Source: CAKRZE01 sp045617585
GTDB lineage: Bacteria > Bacillota > Clostridia > Oscillospirales > CAG-272
Direction of reading: 5' to 3'
Length of the DNA: 23,431 bases
Assembly: GCA_045617585.1 (NCBI GenBank)
Contig: JAZLIW010000157.1
Location: forward strand, 1 to 23,431
Shown piece by piece: positions 16,692-22,621 of the stretch; position 1 is the first letter of the stretch; each line of letters begins with the position of its first letter. The translations under genes and the position numbers were made by a program. The notes under the pieces were generated by a model, which was given only the letters and a program-made list of their open reading frames with translations, did not search any database and was not told the DNA's origin.

Positions 16692-16738
16692 CAGAGGCGA
16701 GCGGATGACCCCACTCCGTTCCGACAATGAAACGAAAC

Positions 16739-16790
16739 AAAAGCGCCCTCCGAAAAGAGACGAACGTCTCATTCGGAAGAGCGCTTTTTT
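16739..16790. terminator. terminator after the metallophosphoesterase gene
   Basis: A long interrupted hairpin. AAAAGCGC (16739-16746) pairs with GCGCTTTT (16781-16788), then an inner CCGAA/TTCGG stem and GAGACG/CGTCTC around AA. It is followed by a T-run to 16790 and preceded by A residues, so it could work in both directions. Confidence 0.85.
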
Positions 16791-16810
16791 GTATCCCGCC
16801 ACCGCCCGGA

Positions 16811-16866
16811 TTTTTTGGCGGAATGATGCCGACAGCATAACACTTTCCGCAAAAAGATGATATGAT
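16811..16866 (+). promoter_or_regulatory. promoter A: shared 36-bp element, 13-bp dyad and -35/-10
   Basis: Positions 16811-16846 match 18319-18354 at 30 of 36 bases without gaps. The element contains the 13-bp dyad ATGCCG-A-CAGCAT (16826-16838), whose last two bases overlap the -35 box ATAACA (16837-16842). An 18-nt spacer leads to the -10 box TATGAT (16861-16866). The dyad centre is about 41 bp before the expected transcription start. It drives the 39-residue membrane peptide and the small lipoprotein. The nearby XRE-type regulator is the obvious candidate ligand. Confidence 0.78.
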
Positions 16867-16899
16867 GAAGATGCAGAAAGAAAGGAAAGGGTGATACGG

Positions 16900-17019
16900 A
16901 TGTACAGACACAGAGGCTGTCTCGGCGAAACCATGGGCTGTATGTCGGTCGTGGTCATAGCCGTCGCCGCGGTCGTGATCGTGGCGATCATTGCGTTCGT
17001 CGTGCTCGTTCGCGTATGA
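16900..17019 (+). CDS. 39-residue single-span membrane peptide
   Basis: The ATG at 16900 follows AAAGGAAAGGG by 8 nt and lies 33 nt after the -10 box of promoter A, so both promoter and ribosome site support it. The product begins MYRHRGCLGETMGCMS (Cys 7 and 14) and then has one uninterrupted hydrophobic helix of about 20 Val/Ala/Ile residues (17-36), ending LVRV. It is predicted to be a small integral membrane protein. I recognise no family. It is the first gene of a two-gene unit with the lipoprotein 36 nt downstream. It could be a regulator or stabiliser of the lipoprotein, or a toxin-like peptide; neither is shown. Confidence 0.65.
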   Translation: MYRHRGCLGETMGCMSVVVIAVAAVVIVAIIAFVVLVRV

Positions 17020-17055
17020 AAAAACACAAACGTAACGGTAAACGGAGGTAAACGA

Positions 17056-17679
17056 ATGAAAAAACTGTTATCAATTCTGCTGACCGCCGCGATGCTCCTT
17101 GCGGTCCTGACCCTTGTCTCCTGCGGCGGGGAGAGCGCGGAAGATCCGGCGGGGATCGAAGTGACGGACGTCGACGAGGTCCTGCCCGTTCCCCCGCTCA
17201 CGCTGCCGCTGTCGGTCGAGAAAGGGCTGTTCCGCGCGGAACTGGTCTTTCCCGCCGGGTTCGGGGAAGGGGAGACGGCAGAGGACCTGAAGGCGTTCGC
17301 CGAAGAACGCGGCTATCGGAACTGCGTCCTGAATGAGGACGGGACCGTCACGCTCACGATGTCCCGCCGGCAGTACGACGGGTTGATGAAGCGGCTGAAG
17401 AAAACGGTCAGCGTCAACCTGAGGAGCCTCACGGAGGGGGACGACTTCCCCTTCACCGACGTCCGCTGGAACGACGACTTCAGCGTGATCGACTATACCG
17501 TGGACAGCGAGACCTATACGCTCCTGCATAAGGTCGTCCTGCTGCCGGTCAGCATACTCAGCGGTGTGTATCAGGGGTATCTCGGCAAACCGACGGAAGA
17601 CCTGACCGTGACGGTGAACCTGATCGACGCAGAGACGGGTGAGATCTTTGATTCCTTCTCCTCGGGCGGCGAGGACTGA
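17056..17679 (+). CDS. small lipoprotein of unknown function
   Basis: A 207-residue protein. A strong GGAGG (17044-17048) lies 7 nt before the ATG. Residues 1-22 are a lipoprotein signal with lipobox LVSC (C23). The mature part starts with an acidic linker, then a compact domain with NEDGTVTLTMSRRQYDGLMKRL and a C-terminal strand TVNLIDAETGEIFDSF. That arrangement recalls an unnamed family of small lipoproteins frequent in gut Clostridia (from memory, not a search). It should be anchored on the outer face of the membrane. Transcribed with the 39-residue membrane peptide from promoter A. The last codons lie in the first copy of a tandem repeat that is duplicated downstream of the stop. Confidence 0.75.
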   Translation: MKKLLSILLTAAMLLAVLTLVSCGGESAEDPAGIEVTDVDEVLPVPPLTLPLSVEKGLFRAELVFPAGFGEGETAEDLKAFAEERGYRNCVLNEDGTVTLTMSRRQYDGLMKRLKKTVSVNLRSLTEGDDFPFTDVRWNDDFSVIDYTVDSETYTLLHKVVLLPVSILSGVYQGYLGKPTEDLTVTVNLIDAETGEIFDSFSSGGED

Positions 17680-17790
17680 CCGGAAACCGCGATACACGCC
17701 GTCTTCATGGCGTTTCCTTCTCCCCGGGCGGCGAGGACTGACCGGAAACCGCGATACACGCCGTCTCGTTCTCCCCGGGCGGCGAAGAAT
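17652..17790 (+). repeat. tandem copies of the lipoprotein gene's 3' end
   Basis: A segment of about 52 bp starting TTCCTTCTCC and ending CACGCCGTC is present at 17652-17703 and again at 17714-17765 (62-bp step). A truncated third copy begins at 17769. Copy 1 spans the end of the lipoprotein coding region and its stop. The later copies each retain the codons for SPGGED or SPGGEE followed, in two of the three copies, by the stop. This is non-coding debris of 3'-end duplication. Confidence 0.85.
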
Positions 17791-17861
17791 GAACCGGTCT
17801 GTGCCGCCCGCGCGGTCCGTGCCGCAGATCCCGGCAGGACCGGACGGGATCCCCGAAAACG

Positions 17862-17906
17862 AAACGAACCGGATCACTTCCGTGAACCGGCTCGTTTTTC
17901 TTTTTT
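17862..17906 (+). terminator. terminator of cassette A
   Basis: A long hairpin: AAACGA, CCGG and TCAC on the left (17862-17877) pair with GTGA, CCGG and TCGTTT (17882-17897) around TTCC. Isolated mismatches separate the blocks. It is followed by TTTCTTTTTT. Confidence 0.85.
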
Positions 17907-17960
17907 CGCTTCGCACCCGACAGCAAACATCCGGAATAGACGGACACCCGTGCCGCTGCT

Positions 17961-18308
17961 TCAGTTTTCCTTTTCCGCGGTATCGAGGAACGCTTCCATG
18001 ACGGCAAACAGCTTGCGCTGATCTTCGGGCGAGAGCTGCGCGATCCGATCCGAATACCGCGAGGCACGGATCAGGCTCCCGAAGTCCACGACGTCCGCAA
18101 ACAGATCGTCCGCGGAGCATCCGAGCGCGTTCATGATCAGCGCGAGCTTTTCCAGCCGCACCGAGCATTTCCCGCATTCGATCTCGGAAAGATAATTGGT
18201 CGAGATCCCGATCACCTCGGAGAATTCCTGCTGCGTCATCTTCTTCATCTTCCGCAGCCGCTTGATCCTTTTCCCGACGTAAAATTCCACGCTGTCTTTT
18301 TTCTCCAT
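17961..18308 (-). CDS. XRE-family helix-turn-helix regulator
   Basis: A 115-residue protein with an N-terminal Cro/C1-type HTH (about residues 11-65): VGKRIKRLRKMKKMTQQEFSEVIGIS is followed by STNYLSEIECGKCSVRLEKL and LGCSADDLF. The C-terminal tail of about 45 residues is helical and charged, possibly for dimerisation. The start has a clear AAGGAG site 7 nt upstream. It is divergent from the surface-protein/toxin operon and convergent with the small lipoprotein. The intergenic dyad at 18334-18346 lies 26-38 bp upstream of its start codon, and a matching dyad precedes cassette A. It is therefore predicted to control both cassettes and itself. Confidence 0.88.
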   Translation of the reverse strand: MEKKDSVEFYVGKRIKRLRKMKKMTQQEFSEVIGISTNYLSEIECGKCSVRLEKLALIMNALGCSADDLFADVVDFGSLIRASRYSDRIAQLSPEDQRKLFAVMEAFLDTAEKEN

Positions 18309-18318
18309 GGTTTTCTCC

Positions 18319-18374
18319 TTTTTTGGCAGGATTATGCTGCCGGCATAACACTTTTTCTGTTTTTACAGTATAAT
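18319..18374 (+). promoter_or_regulatory. promoter B1: shared 36-bp element, 13-bp dyad and -35/-10
   Basis: This is the second copy of the shared element (18319-18354). The dyad ATGCTG-C-CGGCAT (18334-18346) is the reverse complement of the dyad in promoter A apart from its central base. It overlaps the -35 box ATAACA (18345-18350); an 18-nt spacer leads to TATAAT (18369-18374), the same geometry as promoter A. It sits between the XRE regulator and the surface-protein/toxin operon. Confidence 0.8.
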
Positions 18375-18437
18375 GGAAACAGAAAGGAAAATACACAAAC
18401 GTTCGAAGAATAAAATCGCTAATAATATGAAAAAATG

Positions 18438-18466
18438 TTGCTTTTTTGTTTTGTATGGTGTATAAT
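18438..18466 (+). promoter_or_regulatory. promoter B2 of the surface-protein/toxin operon
   Basis: TTGCTT (18438-18443), a 17-nt spacer and TATAAT (18461-18466), 46 nt before the ATG at 18513. It gives the operon a second start that lacks the dyad found in promoter B1. It also argues against the in-frame ATGs at 18435 and 18465, which lie in or at its boxes. Confidence 0.7.
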
Positions 18467-18512
18467 GACAAATAAGACGAATAAAAAAGGATGGGAAAGG
18501 AAGACAAAAAAG

Positions 18513-20363
18513 ATGAAAAGATCATTGACTATTTTGCTTGCGCTGATGATGGTTTTCGGCGCGTTCCTCTCGGTGGAAGCAGCAAATGAAAAGACGGTCG
18601 AGGTACCGGGTACGGTATACGAATACGGAAAGGACGGAAAGTACGATTTTTCCTCCCCGGAAAATAAAACCGAAGCAAACGGCGATAATACTTACGGTAT
18701 ATTTTCGATCAACGCCTTGATCGAAAGGGAATATACGGAAAGCGGAATTCCCGCGTACGTTGTCGATAAAGGTAATATTACTCTTGAACTGACGTATACG
18801 GATAAATTGCTGAAAGCAGGGACGGATGACTGGCATCTCGTGGAAGATAAATCCAAAAAGATCGATTCCACTGAATTAAAAGAAAAAATCAAAAAGGGCG
18901 CCGTTTTGGTTCAAACGTCGAGAAACAGAACAAACTGGGTAACCGTCAAAGAATACGAGGATTTTTTTGCCTCTTCCACATCAACGAACGTTGCTACTTT
19001 ATATACGACGCAGGATATTGAACTGATCAACGGCTGCTATTATCGCGTTATCATCGCCTATCAATTGGAAAAGCGTACGGAAGAGAAGTGGGGACTGATA
19101 CCTGATAAATACGATGTCAAAAAATATGCGGAGGTATATGAGTTTTACGCCTGCACTTCTGCGCCTAATAATGAATATGACCCCGCGCAAACGTACAATA
19201 TCGGAAAGGCGGTCCTTGTTGATCAATTCGATGGATATTTCGGAGAAAAAGAAATAGAAAAGGACGATCCGCACTATAATGTTACCATTGGTCAGTTTTT
19301 CGTCAGCGGCTATACAGAAAAAAATGTCGGGGAAGGTAAAGATCCTGTTTTTCTGAAAAACGTCGGCGACAGAGTGACCCTTTGGTTCAAATTGAATGAG
19401 AACATTGACGCGATCGGAGGCAATCCGAAAATCAAGGTCACTTCGGATATCAAAGGCTCCGACCAGTATTTTCAGACTCCTCCGACCGATTTTGGACGCG
19501 GTGCTTTGATCATCAGATACACCGATTATAACCATAACGCTACGGATCCGCTGATCTACACGAACTATCTGGAGGCAAATGTCTCGGTCGGCGCGGACAC
19601 ACAGGTCAGTCTGTTTGAAGAAGGCGATTACGAGGTCGCTTTGGACTACGAACTGACGCAAGATAAAATAGGGATTAATCCAAAAAGCCATTATCGGATC
19701 TTTTTTAAGTTTTCTATCAGGAACGGAAACTGTATGGTTTATCCGTTTGATCTTGCGACCGGCGCGGAATTAACGCAGGAGACGATCGCGGAAAAAGGCT
19801 TCAGACTGGATCTTGCCAAATCCAGATATCTGAAGATCAACGTCAAGCGGGAAATGCTGACAAACGGAAAAGACGGACTTACGGAAGATACGCGTTTCAA
19901 CGGCCCCGCCAAGGACGGGGAAGAGTACACGCAAGACGGGATCTATACGATCACCGTCATCAACGAATATACCAAGCAGCAGACGGAAAAGAAAATTTAC
20001 GTCGGTACCAATCCCGTTTTGCTTGCTCATTTTACGACCGGAATAGATATCAAAAAAATCAATCAAATGGTTTCTGAAGGCGCCATAATCAATCCGGACG
20101 GTACGATCACCATTCCGGTCCAGACTCAGCCTGTAACGGAGCCTGAAACTCTGCCCGAACCGGTGAATCAAGAAACTGCGGCAGAAACCCAAAATGATAT
20201 TGATACCTCAAATGAAACGGATGACGAAACGGAGAAGTCGAAAAAGAACGGTTCCCTTGGATTGACGGTTGGAGTCGGGGGCGGTATCATTGCCGTTGCC
20301 GCTGCCGCATTCCTGTTTGTGAAAAAACGCGGCAATACTAAAAACGGAGGATTAGTACGGTGA
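18513..20363 (+). CDS. single-pass exported surface protein of unknown function
   Basis: A 616-residue protein. The ATG at 18513 is chosen because GGGAAAGGAAG lies 9 nt upstream and a Sec signal begins there (KR, hydrophobic core, cleavage near VEA, about residue 23). A large extracellular region follows, with no domain I can name; the block TRFNGPAKDGEEYTQDGIYT followed by ITVINEYTK is typical of secreted Clostridia proteins. Then come a Pro/Glu/Thr-rich linker, a single transmembrane helix (GGGIIAVAAAAFLFV) and a KKRG stop-transfer. It should span the membrane with its bulk outside. The gene is visibly AT-richer than its flanks. Its stop overlaps the GTG start of the toxin-like lipoprotein (GTGA), so the two are translationally coupled and probably work together, for example as a carrier or display partner; this is inference. 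Confidence 0.72.
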   Translation: MKRSLTILLALMMVFGAFLSVEAANEKTVEVPGTVYEYGKDGKYDFSSPENKTEANGDNTYGIFSINALIEREYTESGIPAYVVDKGNITLELTYTDKLLKAGTDDWHLVEDKSKKIDSTELKEKIKKGAVLVQTSRNRTNWVTVKEYEDFFASSTSTNVATLYTTQDIELINGCYYRVIIAYQLEKRTEEKWGLIPDKYDVKKYAEVYEFYACTSAPNNEYDPAQTYNIGKAVLVDQFDGYFGEKEIEKDDPHYNVTIGQFFVSGYTEKNVGEGKDPVFLKNVGDRVTLWFKLNENIDAIGGNPKIKVTSDIKGSDQYFQTPPTDFGRGALIIRYTDYNHNATDPLIYTNYLEANVSVGADTQVSLFEEGDYEVALDYELTQDKIGINPKSHYRIFFKFSIRNGNCMVYPFDLATGAELTQETIAEKGFRLDLAKSRYLKINVKREMLTNGKDGLTEDTRFNGPAKDGEEYTQDGIYTITVINEYTKQQTEKKIYVGTNPVLLAHFTTGIDIKKINQMVSEGAIINPDGTITIPVQTQPVTEPETLPEPVNQETAAETQNDIDTSNETDDETEKSKKNGSLGLTVGVGGGIIAVAAAAFLFVKKRGNTKNGGLVR

Positions 20364-21541
20364 AGAGATTCCTTGCTTTTACGTTAAGCTTGGTCCTTGT
20401 TTTGTCTGGCTGCGCGGTAAACGACGGGAGGGAGAATGAAACGAAGGCCGGTGAAATCTCGATGATACCGGCGGAAGATACTGCAGCCGAAACGGAACGG
20501 ACGCCTGACGTTCTTGACGTAAAAGACAGCATTCCGTCAGTTTACGGCATGAACGATCTGGATCTTCTGGTTTATCTGGAGGACGTGGTCTATGCCGAAC
20601 TTGATGCCCAACTCGACAGTGCCGTATATCGGGTAGAAAGCGTTTCAGCCGTTTTTATCTCGCAGGAATATATAGACGAAATGGCGTATAATTCTATGTC
20701 CAACGTCTATTTCGGCTATACGTTGAAGGAACTGGACGATTTCTTCAAGGGGACGCGCTACGTGTTCACGCTTGGAGACGATGGGACTACAACGGTAAAG
20801 CCGCTTGAAGCAGCCGATGACAGTATGGAAGCAACGATTATAAAGAATGTTGCCATCGGCGCCGGTGTGATCCTGATCTGTGCGGTTATCTCTGCTGTTT
20901 CCCCCGGTGCATCTGCCTGCGCGGCAATTTTTGCGGCAAGTGCGAAAACAGGCACCGTAATGGCTCTTTCCGGGGCAGGGATCGGGGCAATTACCGCCGG
21001 TACGGTCAAGGGTCTGAAAACCGGCGATATGGATGAAGCGCTGAAAGCGGCAGCCCTTGCGGGAAGCGAAGGTTTCAAATGGGGAGCGATCACCGGGGTA
21101 GTTGCAGGGGGCGCGTCAAAAACTATGGAATTTGTTAGAGCAAATTCCAAAATCCCAACGCCGCGGCAGTCGGAGATCGACGTATTGAACAAAACGAAAA
21201 ATGCGCAGGAACAGGTCTCGTTTTTGAATCGTGAAAAGGTTCCGTACGCGACCCCGAATTCTACAAGACCGGACGTGCTCGTAATGAATGAAAACAATAC
21301 TTTTCATGCAATTGAGGTCAAAAATTACGACCTGGAGCATAATATGTCCACGCTGCTGAGAGAGCTTAAACGCGAAGTGCAGGACAGAATTGTAAATCTA
21401 CCTTATAATTCGACGCAGGAGATCGTTCTCGATATAAGAGGAAGACATTACGAGGAAGCATTGGTAAAAGAAGTAGTGAATAAAATACAGACTTCCCTGG
21501 TGGATATTTATCCGGATATCCCCGTTTCTATTCTTGGCTGA
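20360..21541 (+). CDS. lipoprotein polymorphic-toxin-like protein with PD-(D/E)xK C-terminus
   Basis: A 393-residue protein starting at a GTG with GGAGG (20346-20350) 9 nt upstream. Residues 1-17 are a signal with lipobox LSGC (C18), followed by an acidic linker and a folded N-terminal region. Residues about 154-218 are hydrophobic and Gly/Ala-rich; then DEALKAAALAGSEGFKWGAI and TGVVAGGASK, the kind of pre-toxin segment seen before toxin domains in polymorphic toxins. The C-terminal 100 residues contain TRPDVLV (D305) and FHAIEVKNY (E319, K321), a D-x13-E-x-K pattern typical of PD-(D/E)xK restriction-endonuclease-fold toxins, and LRELKREVQDRI. It is predicted to be an exported, lipid-anchored nuclease toxin. 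No cytoplasmic immunity protein follows; a terminator starts 6 nt after the stop. Confidence 0.75.
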   Translation: MKRFLAFTLSLVLVLSGCAVNDGRENETKAGEISMIPAEDTAAETERTPDVLDVKDSIPSVYGMNDLDLLVYLEDVVYAELDAQLDSAVYRVESVSAVFISQEYIDEMAYNSMSNVYFGYTLKELDDFFKGTRYVFTLGDDGTTTVKPLEAADDSMEATIIKNVAIGAGVILICAVISAVSPGASACAAIFAASAKTGTVMALSGAGIGAITAGTVKGLKTGDMDEALKAAALAGSEGFKWGAITGVVAGGASKTMEFVRANSKIPTPRQSEIDVLNKTKNAQEQVSFLNREKVPYATPNSTRPDVLVMNENNTFHAIEVKNYDLEHNMSTLLRELKREVQDRIVNLPYNSTQEIVLDIRGRHYEEALVKEVVNKIQTSLVDIYPDIPVSILG

Positions 21542-21547
21542 TAAACC

Positions 21548-21580
21548 AAAAAGAGACCGCCGCCCGCGGTCTCTTTTTCT
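21548..21580. terminator. terminator of the surface-protein/toxin operon
   Basis: A perfect 13-bp stem: AAAAAGAGACCGC (21548-21560) and GCGGTCTCTTTTT (21566-21578) around CGCCC. The arm itself supplies the T-run, and the sequence is symmetrical enough to act in both directions. Confidence 0.9.
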
Positions 21581-21608
21581 TGCAAAAAACAAAAAAAGAT
21601 GATACAAT
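21580..21608 (+). promoter_or_regulatory. sigma-A promoter of the esterase-like gene
   Basis: TTGCAA (21580-21585), a 17-nt spacer and TACAAT (21603-21608). The -35 box begins directly at the end of the preceding terminator. The same hexamers and spacing occur in the LUD-gene promoter. Confidence 0.8.
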
Positions 21609-21634
21609 AAAGGCAAAGATTCAGGATCGGTAAG

Positions 21635-22366
21635 GTGAAAGGTTTGGTGCGGGATACGATGAAGGCAGGGCTGACGGAGACACGGGATTTGTTCCTGCTG
21701 CTTCTTTCCTCCGAGGGGGAAGCGGATGCGGTGGCGGCGGAAGTGACGGCGCTGACGGGGCGGCGGGATTTCCGGGTCGTCGGGGTGCCGGTCGGGGACT
21801 GGGACCGGGAGCTGTCGCCGTGGCGGGCGAAGGCGGTCTTCGGCGGCGGGGAATTCGGCGGAGGCGCGGAGGAGACGCTGGAGCGGATCTTTCGGGACGT
21901 GCTCCCCGGTCTATTGCGTCGGGACGGCACAGGGGAGGGCTGCACGGATGTGGAAGAGTTCCCCGATCCGGAGGCGGGGCAGGGGACGCGGGTCTTCCTC
22001 TGCGGGTACTCGCTTGCGGGGCTGTTCGCGCTTTGGGCGGTCAGCCGTCCGTCGGGGGGCGCTTGTCCGTTCGACGGCACCGCGGCGGTCTCCCCGTCGG
22101 TCTGGTATCCCGGCTGGCTCGATTTTGCCGCGGCGAACCCGCCCCGCTGTTCCCGCGTCTATCTGAGCCTCGGCGACCGGGAGGAAAAGGCGAAGAACCC
22201 GGTCCTTGCGTCGGTCGGAGACGCGATCCGGAAGGAGGACGCGCTTCTTGCGGCGCAGGGAGTCCCGCACGTCCTCGAATGGAACCCCGGCAATCACTTT
22301 GCCGCGCCCGAAAAGCGCCTTGCCCGCGGCATCGCATGGCTGCTGAACGGCACGCGGGGGCGTTGA
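21635..22366 (+). CDS. alpha/beta-hydrolase esterase-like protein
   Basis: A 243-residue protein with a nucleophile elbow GYSLAGLFALW (S126), a probable acid in LSLGDREEKAKNPV (D181) and the catalytic His in WNPGNHFAAP (H221). This Ser-Asp-His arrangement fits cytoplasmic putative-esterase family hydrolases related to enterochelin esterase and esterase D. The substrate is unknown. Start choice is uncertain: the GTG at 21635 lies 27 nt after the promoter -10 box with only a weak AGGATCGG site. An in-frame ATG at 21659 has no better ribosome site and would remove eight residues. It has its own promoter and a terminator about 150 nt downstream. Confidence 0.8.
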   Translation: MKGLVRDTMKAGLTETRDLFLLLLSSEGEADAVAAEVTALTGRRDFRVVGVPVGDWDRELSPWRAKAVFGGGEFGGGAEETLERIFRDVLPGLLRRDGTGEGCTDVEEFPDPEAGQGTRVFLCGYSLAGLFALWAVSRPSGGACPFDGTAAVSPSVWYPGWLDFAAANPPRCSRVYLSLGDREEKAKNPVLASVGDAIRKEDALLAAQGVPHVLEWNPGNHFAAPEKRLARGIAWLLNGTRGR

Positions 22367-22518
22367 AGCCGGGATGGGAAAGGTCTTCTTCTCTTTGTCG
22401 AGGGACTTTCACGGCATACACGTACATACCTGATTTTTGGAAGAGAAGAAACGGCGGGCGCAGCCGACCGAACCCTGCCGTGCCGCAGCCCGTCGCCCCC
22501 GTTATCCGGCGTTCCCGG

Positions 22519-22558
22519 GGACCGGAGAACCGAAAACGGTTCCTTCCGGTCCTTTTTT
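22519..22558 (+). terminator. terminator of the esterase-like gene
   Basis: GGACCGGA-GAACCG (22519-22532) pairs with CGGTTC and TCCGGTCC (22537-22552) around AAAA with a CT bulge, followed by TTTTTT. The space between the esterase stop and this hairpin (22367-22518) holds no gene that I can support. Confidence 0.85.
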
Positions 22559-22621
22559 CGTTCCGTTCGCGGCGTCAAAACGCACGCGGGACGGGAGAGA
22601 GGGGAGCGAACGACCGCACCG

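Noticed and set aside
15450..17201. Long minus-strand frame (583 codons) opposite the metallophosphoesterase
   Set aside because: It runs antisense through a gene with full catalytic motifs and across a terminator. Its composition is low-complexity Arg/Val/Asp, typical of antisense frames in GC-rich DNA.
17680..17960. Small frames in the gap after the lipoprotein gene
   Set aside because: The gap is filled by duplicated 3'-end sequence and a terminator. The frames have no ribosome sites and no coherent protein features.
18427..18465. 12-residue frame MKKCCFFVLYGV between promoters B1 and B2
   Set aside because: No ribosome site precedes it and it lies inside the B2 promoter. It is too short to support.
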